From assembly GCA_037447655.1 (NCBI GenBank), contig JBBHKE010001347.1, positions 1 to 26,157 of the forward strand: 26,157 bases of DNA, written 5' to 3'. The notes beneath the pieces were generated by a model. That model searched no databases. It had not been told where the DNA came from and worked only from the letters and a program-made list of their open reading frames with translations. How positions within the stretch are numbered: the first letter of the stretch is position 1; every line of letters begins with the position of its first letter. Source of the DNA: Zygnema cylindricum. Lineage: Eukaryota > Streptophyta > Zygnematophyceae > Zygnematales > Zygnemataceae. A program made the position numbers and the translations under genes. Below are positions 1 through 9,005 of this stretch, one piece after another.

Positions 1-440
1 TTTGTATAATTAGTTGTAGCATAGTTTTAGTTTGTCTAATAAGTGTTATTACAGCTATAGCTATAACTCTGTATAATTAGTATGATTACAGTTATTAGTC
101 TATATAATGAGTGTTGGTGCAGTTATTAGTATTGTATAAATAGTATTAGGAGAATTATTATATAATCAGTATTTGTAGAGTTATTAGTCTATATGATTAG
201 TATAAACTCAGTTTTTGGTATGTATAATTAGTAATACTATCTGTACAATTTTTAGTATATATAAGTAGTGTAAGTATAGTTAATAGTATGTATAATCAGT
301 ATTACTACAATAATTAGTCTTTGTAATCAGTATTAGTACAGTTATTAGTCTGTATAACTTGTGCTGACAAAGTTATTGGTCTGTACAATTATTATCCTTA
401 CCGTTTTTTGTCTAAATAATTAGTATTAGCACATTATTAC
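1..440. repeat. Degenerate AT-rich minisatellite, unit about 31 bp
   Basis: Successive units follow the pattern CAGTTATTAGTCTGTATAAT followed by a short CAGTATTAGTA-like tail, repeating about every 30-32 bases with roughly 14 recognisable copies. Units diverge strongly from one another by substitutions and small indels, so the array is old. It probably extends left of the window. No coding potential was seen. Confidence 0.75.
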
Positions 441-561
441 TTCGTGCAATACTAACCATTACTAAAGAGTTGCAATACTAAAGGGTTTTTTACCACACCT
501 AATTTGATGTGTCCGCTTATCTCAAACATAAAACAAAGAACCCATAACATAACTCAGTTAA

Positions 562-599
562 CATTTTGCCAACAAAGCCACATTTTGCCAACAAAGCCA
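562..599. repeat. Exact 19-bp tandem duplication
   Basis: CATTTTGCCAACAAAGCCA occurs twice in direct succession without mismatch. The lack of divergence suggests a recent slippage or repair event. Confidence 0.9.
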
Positions 600-760
600 C
601 ACTGAAACGGTATGAAACTCTTTCATTTTTTTTTGTGTCATTTTTCTTTTCTCTTCTTACCACATCTAATTGGTGAAACAAAAACGGCATCTCTTCCCTC
701 CCTCTCCAAAAAATCTTTCCATAAGGCAGAGGCCTCCGAAGATAGCGCGTCTTCTTTTCC

Positions 761-864
761 GAGAGGGAAGGGAGAGAGAGAGGAAAAATGGAGAAGGAAA
801 AAGACGAGATGGAGAGGAAGAAAGAAAGGAAAAGAGAGAGGAAAAAAGCAGAGGGAAAGGAAAA
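761..864 (+). repeat. Polypurine tract of about 100 bp
   Basis: The + strand is almost purely A and G for about 100 bases (GAGAGGGAAGGGAGAGAGAG and similar) with only a few pyrimidine interruptions. Such mirror-like purine tracts can form triplex DNA. The apparent K/R/E-rich proteins read from it are composition artefacts. Confidence 0.8.
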
Positions 865-1093
865 CCACAGTAATACTATTTGTTTTGTAAGTTTTACTAA
901 GCTTTACTTGCAAACCGAGATAGACAAAGACCACCAGGACTTAGAGAAATAATGGAAAAAATGGAGCTTAACTACTAACCAGGAATAGTATGGAAAAAGA
1001 AGATTTTTTAAGGAATTGAAAGTAAAATAATCATCTAAGTAAAACCGGGATCCAAAAACGCCAGGTATAACCTGACATGAGTGATTATTTTTT

Positions 1094-1148
1094 AGAGAGA
1101 GAGAGAGGGAGAGAGAAGGAGAGAGAGAGACAGACAAGGAGAGAGAAA
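1094..1148 (+). repeat. GA microsatellite
   Basis: An imperfect (GA)n run interrupted by GGGA, AGGA and CAGACAAGG. The matching S/L-rich minus-strand frame is not a gene. Confidence 0.85.
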
Positions 1149-1762
1149 TTTGCTTTGCAATAAAAGAAGAGCGGAGCAGTTCAAGCAAAGAGTGGGAAAA
1201 GGGTGACCCTTTTTTTCCATTAGTGTTTTTTTTTTAACATTACATGTTCTCTTGTGTGGTTGGTCCTCTAATTTGTTCATAAGTTTGCGAGGGAAGGAAT
1301 TCTTGTACGGTTCACGTCCTTGCGGTTCTTTTTCGAAATTCTTCAAAAACAAAAAAGTGCATTCCGAACATGATGTCCGATGGCGGATGGCAGTTGTCGT
1401 CTGGTTTTCCAGCTGTCGGGTTTGACGCCAAAATTGCATCTTTTGTCCACTGCTACACTCCAAAACGGTCAAAACTGATCGTCCCAACCGTCACCGCCCA
1501 ATTTTTGTCATTTTATGAAATTTGGCGTACGTATCCCAAAATTTATGACATCGTTTTCCCCTTTTTTAACGTGTGAACCACGCAATAGTTCAAAATTAGG
1601 TGAAAGTAGGCCCATACAATATGCCTATTGTATGCAAAACATAGAATATGACATTAAGACCCATATTATATTCGTACCTATTAGGACCAATTAAAACATT
1701 TGGACCAAAAAAATTATTTACATTGTCAGATTCGAACGATCTGACGGTCGCTAATCAAAGTA

Positions 1763-2262
1763 CACCGCGAATCGTAATTATAGTAATGAAAAAATTAGAG
1801 TACAAAAACTAAAAAAAAAATTCGAGTAATGAAAGCTAATTTGTGTGATAGAGTTGTTTCAACTATAAAGTTTACTCTTATTGTTTTAAGTACTCTAATT
1901 TGGCACGTTAATATCCTCTACTGTAAATAAGATATTCATACATAATTTGGCAAAATGTACAGTTTATCGTCACTATGATGTTTGCACTACCCGGTTTGTT
2001 AAAACGCAGTTACATGATATTGGTGTGTTTTAAATCATTATTTGTACTTTTTTACTCAATGAAGTACAATTTCGCACTGTTTGTGGTCATCTGTACTCCA
2101 CACTATTCAAAATGAACGTATGTTAGAATCAAAAACGCTAATTAAACTTTACCTTAAATAGAATAATGAAAAAATTAGAATCATTTACTCTATTTCATGT
2201 AATTGAGTTGAAATTTCGAGCGACCGCATTAGAGTAATTTTCTCTAATTACGATTCACAGTG
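1763..2262. mobile_element. MITE-like element with terminal inverted repeats and TA flanks
   Basis: The left end begins CACCGCGAATCGTAATTA and the reverse complement of the right end begins CACTGTGAATCGTAATTA; 20 of the first 24 terminal positions match. The dinucleotide TA lies directly outside both ends (1761-1762 and 2263-2264), as expected for a TA target duplication of the Tc1/mariner type. The 500-bp AT-rich interior has no transposase reading frame. A 15-bp direct repeat AATGAAAAAATTAGA lies inside each end (1785-1799 and 2165-2179). The family is inferred from the TA flank alone; PIF/Harbinger (TWA) cannot be fully excluded. Confidence 0.7.
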
Positions 2263-2264
2263 TA

Positions 2265-5200
2265 GCGATCTAAAAAGATCACATGAGAAGCCCATAATAC
2301 AACTTACGATAAAGGGGCTGACGAATGGCCTATCATAAAAACGCCTACTTTTGAACAATGGATCATACGCAATGCTTGCGTACATCAAATATAAAATTTT
2401 GTATAGACTTATACCGAATTTAGGGTGGACTTTCATTAGCAAAAAAATGGGGTTTTTTTACTGACGGCCGTAGTGCTTTGTACAAGTTCGTACAATTTTT
2501 TTTTTTCAACGAAATCAACATTACAAAAAATTGTCCAAAGTTGTAAGCGTAAATTAGGATCGGCGGATTCAATTACATTTTTTATCCGTGACGCCACATC
2601 ACCAACCCTACAGTTTATTCAGACCGTGCACAATGAGAACAATTCTCGAATACAGAACGTGTAAAAATAGGCCGCGTGGAAAAGGTCAAAAAAATCCACA
2701 ATGACGCGCGCGTATGTGCGTACACGTTGCAAGGGCCATGTGCCTTCCGCCAAGGTGGCTGCGAATCCGCCGAAATTATCCCGTCACGCTCCCACCATCA
2801 AAGTTTGCCGCCGCCTTTTTGTCGTTGCGTTTTGAAATTTTGGGTAGTACATTTAATGCCCTCTGTACGAGTCATTCATTACCTCCAACGGTAATTAATG
2901 GAAGGCACGCCTTTCAGTAAAATTTTCCGTACAATTACTGAGACGCCTAATGGAAGTCCACCCTTATAGTACGAAGTCAGCTGAGCTTTTGAAGATTGGT
3001 AAAATTCAAGGGAAATGATAATCGCATACATCATGCTGGTTTGAGCGCAAGCGCCAACGTCATCATTCATTATATGTTACAAATAACAGAAAAGTACGAA
3101 ATGGTTACAAATGTGCTAAGATTTGACGACACGTCCGTTGATTGCAACAAAAAGAGAGACTTTATTGCAAAAAGTGTGTTGGGAAAAACCATCAAGGTAC
3201 ACCGAGTCAAGGTACTTTCGCATGTGCTAAAGATATAATTATTTTTTGTCGTTTTCTTCCATAACTTAGAAAAAAAATGGTAAAATCCGCAGCCGTACCA
3301 AAAAATTGAAATTACCACCTTACAAGTTTTGTTACCCTTAAACTTTATATGTACTGCAATTTTTCGTCTAACACGATGCAATTTGTTCTCTAGCGCATTT
3401 CGACCCACTTCCGCGTCCTTCCAGCTCATGTTCAAACTTTTCTTAAAATCACCTCGCGAGGTGATTTTAAATGAAGTTCCATAAGGTGAGCAAATAGACA
3501 GATGTTGTTGCAAGTGTCGGTAGTTTTTTACAATCTTTGTGCGCGGATTACCAAAAAAATAAAAACACTGCACGTTTCGAGCTTGTGCGTACTATTTTTC
3601 ATGCGTTGATTTTGCGTACATGGGTCGTCTCTCTAAACACACGTGTCTTCACACATACGCCATAGGCAAAACATTGGGTACCTATTGGCAAGTGCGAGAA
3701 GACGAAAGGCCGAAACCACATTTTTGTTTGACAATGAAAGGTATTTTAGGGTTTCGATACGTCGACAACGTGGCGTACGGACATTAAGAAGTCACAAAAA
3801 TTGTACAGCGTACGGAGAGACGCCTCAAATTGAAGCCGAGTGAAAGTTTCACCTCATTTTGTCATCCACTTCATCTGTCACATTGTTTCGTACACGTCTA
3901 CGTAAGTCACGTTTTTAAGTAACAAGTTATTTGGGTTTACATCCGAATGCTCTGAAAGTTATACGGAGAATCTTTGCTAAAAAAAAAAGTAACAAGACTA
4001 AGTTTCGGTTACACGCGAAAATACCCTCATAGCCTATTCCCACCGAGATAAAATTAACTTCCGCAACAGACGGGCGTACGAATAATGTACGGCTTTCCAA
4101 GCACCGACATTGTTGTTCTCGGAAGTTCCCTAACACCCGTACAAACGAACATCCTCAAAATATTGCCAGATATTAAAATCGGGTTAAGGTTGCTTCTTTT
4201 TTTGAAACAGGCCAACGGTAACCCCAAAAGCTAACGAAGCAAAAACAACATCCGAATTTTATTATTTTCGCGCGTATTAGTAAGTACTACTAAGTTTGAA
4301 AAACTGCAAGTTTGTTTTCGCGCCTATGTTTGATGAAGTCAAAGCGTGTGACGTGTCACAAGACACCTTCAATTGGAGTTACATGCTGAAATTTTGGTGT
4401 AAACAAGACCCGTTTTTCGATGAGTTATGTGAAAATTATAGGAATGGGCAAAAAGTTACAAATCCTCCGGTGGGAAGAGGCTATCAGCTTGGCCTGCGAG
4501 AATTTTGGTACGGTAAGCAACTGGTTCACATTTTGTCGCAGTTTCAGACGACGCACATCATTTAGTTTCAACAACAAAACAGGTCGTCTGAATGTTATGG
4601 TGGGTAAACTGGCAACAACTAAATGGAAATAAACGAGTCAAGTCCAAGCCAAGCTTAAAAACAAGAGTAAAGGGCGGGAAATAAAGAGTGTGGGCACATA
4701 AAAGGTCATAGGTACTTATACTATAATGTTTGTTCATTTAGTACTTTCTCGGTTAGGGTGTCTTGGTACACTTATGTAATTAGGATTCGAGTAAAGTTTT
4801 AGAATTAAAATTCAATTAGGGTCAAGATCTCACGATGAATATAGAAATATATTATTCAACCACGGTTAAGGATAGAGTTTTTGTAAGCCGCGAGGAGGTT
4901 TTTAGTTAAGTTAGGGGTAAAATCAGTTATAGGTTTTTGTGAGATTGATAATTGTATTATAAGTTCATTAGGTTACTACGAATTCTAAAATTTTATTTAT
5001 ATTAATGGTTAACATTTTCATTAAGGTGAAAAATAGTCGTAAAATTACTTTATAATTATTTACTCTTTACACTAAATTTAAGGACCTCACAAATTCTAGG
5101 ACCACGGTTAAATAAGAATCACATTATATTTATAGCCCTATTGATTTTAAGAACATTCTCAATTTAAGATAACATTACATTCAAGACAACACTAATTATA

Positions 5201-5713
5201 CCTGTACACAAAAGTTAATACAACAATAATTAATGTACTACACACATGTAGAGACCACATTAAATTTAGATTCGCAATAAAATTAAAAAAACTCTAATTT
5301 TGTTGCCACTCTTAAATAAAAACGATGCATAAATATAAAGGATTTGGGGGGCATGCACTCACCAAAAGTATAAAGTTGAAAGGTTATCCTATAAAGGGGG
5401 GTAACAAAATGTTAAAAGAGAGAAAATGATAGAAAGTGAGAGAAAAAAAGAGCGATTCATTGTTTGTTAATTGTTAATATCAACTATCAAAAATATTTTT
5501 ACATTAAATTTATCGATACAAAACAATATTCCGGTGGGTTGGATAAATTGGCATACCCATGAATTCGCTTAACTAAAATGTTTTAACACCCTATATTTGT
5601 AACGACACAACGTACTTGCGCACGAGTTTCGACACCCACCCCTTTTTCTCTTTGTTTCGCCATCGACGCTCCTTTTTGTGCTTGTACTTATCACGTTGTG
5701 AAGTTAAGCTCGG
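2265..5713. other. Unassigned AT-rich intergenic DNA, no supported gene
   Basis: Short open frames cross this stretch, the longest being a 167-residue minus-strand frame at 3070-3573 and an 89-residue plus-strand frame at 4296-4565. None shows a recognisable domain, and both are overlapped by frames on other strands or registers. Between about 2460 and 4140 the words TGTAC and GTACG are conspicuously common. From 4640 to 5713 the DNA is very AT-rich with no structure I could name. No RNA gene was recognised. Confidence 0.5.
3443..3470. repeat. Perfect 28-bp palindrome
   Basis: The left arm TTAAAATCACCTCG is followed directly by its exact reverse complement CGAGGTGATTTTAA, with no spacer. The centre is TCGCGA. 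Such a perfect palindrome could extrude as a cruciform or bind a dimeric protein; no gene is anchored to it. Confidence 0.9.
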
Positions 5714-5718
5714 TTTAA
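5714..5718. repeat. Target-site duplication of element 1, left copy
   Basis: TTTAA directly before the LTR start; the partner is at 18499-18503. Confidence 0.9.
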
Positions 5719-5923
5719 TGTTGAAATTATTAGTTTTATATGGTATTTTCTAGGTCTAAATTTAGTACAAATAGAAGAAGGAAAAAGGTAGACAGACAGC
5801 CTGTCTCCACCTCCTCTCTTTACCCACCATAGATGTCGTAGTCACTGAGGGATAGAGAGGGTGGCTGAGCCATGGCTTTCCTAGCTTAAGCAGGTAGGGC
5901 TAAAGAGTGAAATATGTCACTCT

Positions 5924-6006
5924 TAATAAAAGGTTGAGTCCAACAGGACTCGAACCTTCGACCGGCAGAGCGCGACGTATCCGTTAGCTCTAGCCAGTCT
6001 GTCGTT
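5924..6006 (-). other. tRNA-like block with B-box, antisense in the 5' LTR of element 1
   Basis: On the minus strand the sequence reads GACTGGCTAGAGC (5987-5995 being GGCTAGAGC, like the end of a tRNA D arm and A box) and then, 30 bases after the GAGC, GGTTCGAGTCC (5946-5956), a canonical pol III B box. A complete cloverleaf cannot be drawn: the acceptor stem and 5' half of the D stem do not pair. This looks like an old tRNA-derived sequence rather than a functional tRNA. Counterparts lie in the LTRs of element 2 and the solo LTR. Confidence 0.45.
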
Positions 6007-6245
6007 GAAGTATGTTAGGATACACTAGGTTTGATAAATATTTAAACAATTTTACGACCATGAATTCGATTAACGAAATGACGAACGAAGGAACATAGAA
6101 CCAAGTATTATATAGTGCGAACATTATAACATACGAAAACAAATGAATCGGAGGTTTGTTTTCACGGCGGACATTAAATGTCAGATTTAATCCAACGGTG
6201 TATATCATTTCCGAGAACGTGGAATGGTCACTTTGGCGTTTATGG

Positions 6246-6268
6246 ACGTGGCATGACGTGGCGCCACG
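6246..6268 (+). promoter_or_regulatory. ACGTGGC (ABRE/G-box-like) pair and 12-bp palindrome in U3
   Basis: ACGTGGC occurs at 6246-6252 and 6256-6262; the second lies within the perfect palindrome CGTGGCGCCACG (6257-6268). The same cluster is kept in the 3' LTR at 18018-18040. ACGTGGC is the core bound by plant bZIP factors of the ABRE/G-box class. Its place about 240 bp upstream of a TATA box suits an LTR enhancer, but binding is inferred. Confidence 0.5.
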
Positions 6269-6507
6269 CGGAGGGATGACATTTGGTCGCAGGAATTTTG
6301 GCGAACATAAAGACAAATTAAAAGTGGACACGCGACCACTTAATGGCGTTGCCGTACATAGGCCGTAAAGAAAGTACATCGGCCATAGTACTTTTTTGTA
6401 CCCTACAGTGATCTAAGTGGTTCGTACTTCAATAGATAGGGATTGTGTGAGGGATTTAGGACTTAGAGAATTTAGTAGATAGGTACCTCTCTCCCTTTAA
6501 GAGTTTG

Positions 6508-6513
6508 TATAAA
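6508..6513 (+). promoter_or_regulatory. TATA box of element 1 LTR
   Basis: TATAAA in the context GAGTTTGTATAAACTTGGC, conserved in the 3' LTR at 18278-18283. The solo LTR has TTGTATAAATGG at the equivalent place. Transcription would start about 30 bases downstream, giving a leader of some 170 bases before the Gag ATG. Confidence 0.6.
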
Positions 6514-6707
6514 CTTGGCATTTTAGCGACTCTTAACTTATCGGTTGGTTGCCATTTTAAGTGATTCTTTTTGCTACCGACTCAGGGGAGTCTAGGCTGC
6601 ACAAGGGTGAAGTCAAATTGTCAGTTTGCCTTCTTGGACAGCAGTGGTTGTGGCTTGAAGTGGGTTAGTTAAATACTATCTAGAGGCTTCATGTATTCTG
6701 TAGTCCA

Positions 6708-7626
6708 ATGGAGGACTCAAAAGTGCAGGTTATGGGCCCACCCTATAGGGTACCCACCTTCAATGGATCAGGGTTCATCTATTGGGAAACCATGATGATG
6801 GGAGCTTTGTGCGAAAAACGATACTGGGGTTTCGTCAGTGGAAAAGTGAAACGTCCACCTTCGGGAACTCCACCAGGATTTGGAGGAGTAAGGTTTCCTA
6901 CAGCAACGGCTGCCTCAGCGGAGGAGGCAGATGATGGGGACACCATTGTGTCCTAAAAACGGAAAGGGAAAGAGACACCCCTCACTCCTATTGCCACAGT
7001 ACTCGGAGCGACAACCGTGAAGACCGCCGAGAACGATATTTAAATGTGGGAGGATGTAAACATGGCTGCCAAGACTTCATTGTAACGCACCTCACTCAAG
7101 CTTTGGCCACTCCTCATCTTCACAATTACAAGGCCAAGGAGATGTGGGTGAGTTTGGTGGAGATTTCTAGAGCTGGAACTATTCAAGAGCTCTAGATGGC
7201 TGAGCAAAAGCTAGTGAGTTACACTTACAAAGGGGGAAAAATGTTAGATTATTGTAATGAACTTTCTTGTTGGTATATGGAGATGGAAAGTGCCTGGTGG
7301 AATGGTACAATGAAAATGAAAGTTAACGCTCTTATCATGAAGTTACCAGATGAGTTCGAGAACATAGTGCATCGAGTACACGAAATGCGTGATAGTTCAT
7401 GGAAATGGAACACAGTGGTCAGGATGATACTTGTGTAGGAAAACACAATGGAGATTAGGAAAGGAGGAAAGAGCATTTAAGCTCTAGCAGCAGAGGGGAC
7501 CGATGGGAGAAGGACACAAAGAAACCGTACAAAGGGGAAAGCGATCATTCAGGAGGACCGAGGCCCCCAAAGGGTCTTTGTCATTTTTGCAAAAAAACGC
7601 GACACTTCATCGCAGATTGTGTCAAG
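6708..7626 (+). pseudogene. gag: Gag of element 1 (broken)
   Basis: Gag would form the virus-like particle and package element RNA. The frame opens at an ATG 20 bases before the LTR end and runs through the primer site, giving MEDSKVQVMGPP and then the typical copia Gag start VPTFNGSGFIYWETMMMGAL. The frame stops at 6954-6956 after an acidic stretch. Later pieces appear in other frames: a helical segment at 7196-7438 with KLPDEFENIVHRV, and the CCHC zinc knuckle CHFCKKTRHFIADC at 7579-7620, in register with the downstream protease. Several stops and at least two frame changes separate the pieces. Element 2 gives the same N-terminal order, which supports the start. Not functional. Confidence 0.85.
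6728..6740 (+). promoter_or_regulatory. Primer-binding site complementary to the initiator tRNA-Met anticodon stem-loop
   Basis: GGTTATGGGCCCA follows the LTR end directly. Its reverse complement TGGGCCCATAACC is the anticodon arm of eukaryotic initiator tRNA-Met, with CAT as the anticodon. Most plant copia elements have TGGTATCAGAGC here, complementary to the tRNA 3' end; no such site is present at this LTR boundary. Drosophila copia is known to prime from an internally cleaved initiator tRNA at the same kind of site. Element 2 has the identical 13 bases, so the assignment does not rest on one copy. Confidence 0.85.
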
Positions 7627-8996
7627 CTGTCAAAGCTGAGGCTCCAAGAGAACCGTGGAGGGGGTTCTTCGGGAGGGAAGAAAAAGGCACTTGTGGAGAC
7701 AAAAGTGACAGGGGAAACCGAGGATGAGTCTTTTGAGGATGGGGAGCTTCTTTTTGAAGAGAGTGTGGAGGAGAAGGAGATCCCTTGAAGACAAAAATGT
7801 GCCTTTGGAGCAATTCGGGAAGCTCCACAGGAAGGATGGATCATCGACTGAGGTGCATCCATGCATATGTGTCGTTATAAGGAACTCTTCACTAAGCTAA
7901 GAAAGATCCCTACTGTCGAGATAAAGTATGGGGATAAGAGAGTGGTTACTACAGATCTAGTGGGGTTAGTAGATCTGAAAGTCTTAGTGGAGGGTAAGAC
8001 TTCTATACTTACATTCTCAAATGTACTCTACATTCCTCAGCTGAGTAAAAATCTTGTCTCTACGTCTATGTTAGTTGACAAAGAGTTTGATACCTTTACT
8101 AAAAAGGGAGTCTTTACAACTAAGTATGGGGATGAAGTTTACTTCACGCCAGATAAGGGTAGTCAAGGAATGTTTAGGCTTAACTTGAGTTATGAAAACA
8201 ATAATTCTTACTATATTGGTGTTCTTAAGTTGATGATTTGGCATAAGCGGTTGGGGCATGTACATTTTGATAGGTTGAGGGAAATGAAAAAGCTTGGGGT
8301 AGTAGAAGGCATTCAGTTTGGGGATATTGAAATGATGGATGATTGTAGTGGTTGTGCTCAAGGTAAGGCTCACAGACTTCCCTTTCCCAAAGCCGCCACA
8401 TATAGAGGTGAGAAAGTATTAGACTTGGTCCACACAGATATTTGGGGACCTACAAAAGTACCTTCGGTTGGAGAAAAGAAGTTTATGATTATAATAACTG
8501 ATGACTGGTCTACATACTCTAGAGTATACTTTCTAAAGACAAAGTCTGAAGCATCAACTTACTCCAAAGAATATAAAGCATGGAGTGAGAAGTTGCATGA
8601 AACCCCCATTAAGACGATAAGAAGTGATAATGGGGGGTAATATACCTCTAACTAGTTTGAGGAATATCTGAGAGATGAGGGAGTGCAGCACCAGAAAACT
8701 GTACCATATAACTCGGAACAAAATGGGGTAGCTGAGAGGTTCAATCAAACACTAGAAGATAGTGCATGCAGTATGTTGGCCGACAAGAAAATATGAAAGA
8801 GATTTTGGGTAGAAGCAAAGATCTGTGCCAACTACATTAAGAATAGAGTCCTTACCTCAGCTGTAAAAGGAGTGATATCTTATAAGAGATGGGTTGGAAG
8901 AAAACGAGATATCTCACACCTTAAATTATTCGGTAGCCAAGTTTACAGTCTTGACACGATAGAAAAAACTTCAAACTAGATGCTAAGGTAAAACCT
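7627..8996 (+). pseudogene. pol: Protease-integrase part of Pol, element 1 (broken)
   Basis: After an acidic linker the aspartic protease core GWIID-GASMHM appears, but the active-site Ser codon of the D-S/T-G triad is TGA (about 7849), so the catalytic motif is interrupted. A frame then stays open at 7861-8640. It contains the integrase zinc domain (WHKRLGHV, H-x-H, then CSGCAQGKAHRLPF) and the catalytic core with HTDIWGP and a SDNGG block, where a TAA follows at 8638-8640. Beyond it NGVAERFNQT, the region of the catalytic Glu, is readable to about 8796 before TGA. A frame change near 8965 leads to the next segment. Inactive. Confidence 0.85.
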
Positions 8997-9005
8997 GGAT
9001 ACTTT

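Larger units (their letters stand above)
441..1760. other. Unassigned non-coding stretch with simple-sequence tracts
   Basis: No gene can be supported here. The reading frames that cross it are made of purine-rich or pyrimidine-rich low-complexity residues (K/R/E-rich on one strand, S/L/F-rich on the other), which is a composition artefact. The segment holds a 19-bp exact duplication, a purine tract and a GA microsatellite, listed separately. From about 1360 to 1570 the DNA is of more mixed composition but shows no recognisable domain. Confidence 0.5.
5719..6727 (+). repeat. 5' LTR of element 1
   Basis: A 1009-bp terminal repeat beginning TG and ending CA. Its match is split between 11062-11311 and 17745-18498. 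It carries the superfamily signature TATTTTCTAGGTCT at 5744-5757 and a TTGTCGTAGTCACT-type motif (here GATGTCGTAGTCACT) further in. It also holds an antisense tRNA-like block, an ACGTGGC cluster and a TATA box, listed separately. The final 20 bases include an ATG (6708) that opens the Gag frame. Confidence 0.95.

Noticed and set aside
612-934. K/R/E-rich plus-strand and S/L/F-rich minus-strand frames
   Set aside because: They are products of the polypurine tract and the surrounding low-complexity DNA.
3070-3573. 167-residue minus-strand open frame
   Set aside because: No recognisable domain, overlapped by a plus-strand frame, odd Cys/Phe/Ser-rich composition, and it spans the perfect palindrome. 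Most likely chance.
4296-4632. Two overlapping plus-strand frames (89 and 70 residues)
   Set aside because: They lie in different registers of the same DNA, the first lacks an ATG start at its 5' end, and neither resembles a family I know.
5924-6006. Functional tRNA gene
   Set aside because: The B box is good, but the acceptor stem and part of the D arm do not pair and the spacing is longer than in a tRNA. It is reported only as a tRNA-like block.
7861-8640. Intact integrase gene
   Set aside because: The open frame is only an undamaged stretch of a larger gag-pol with stops on both sides; the region of the catalytic Glu lies past a stop.
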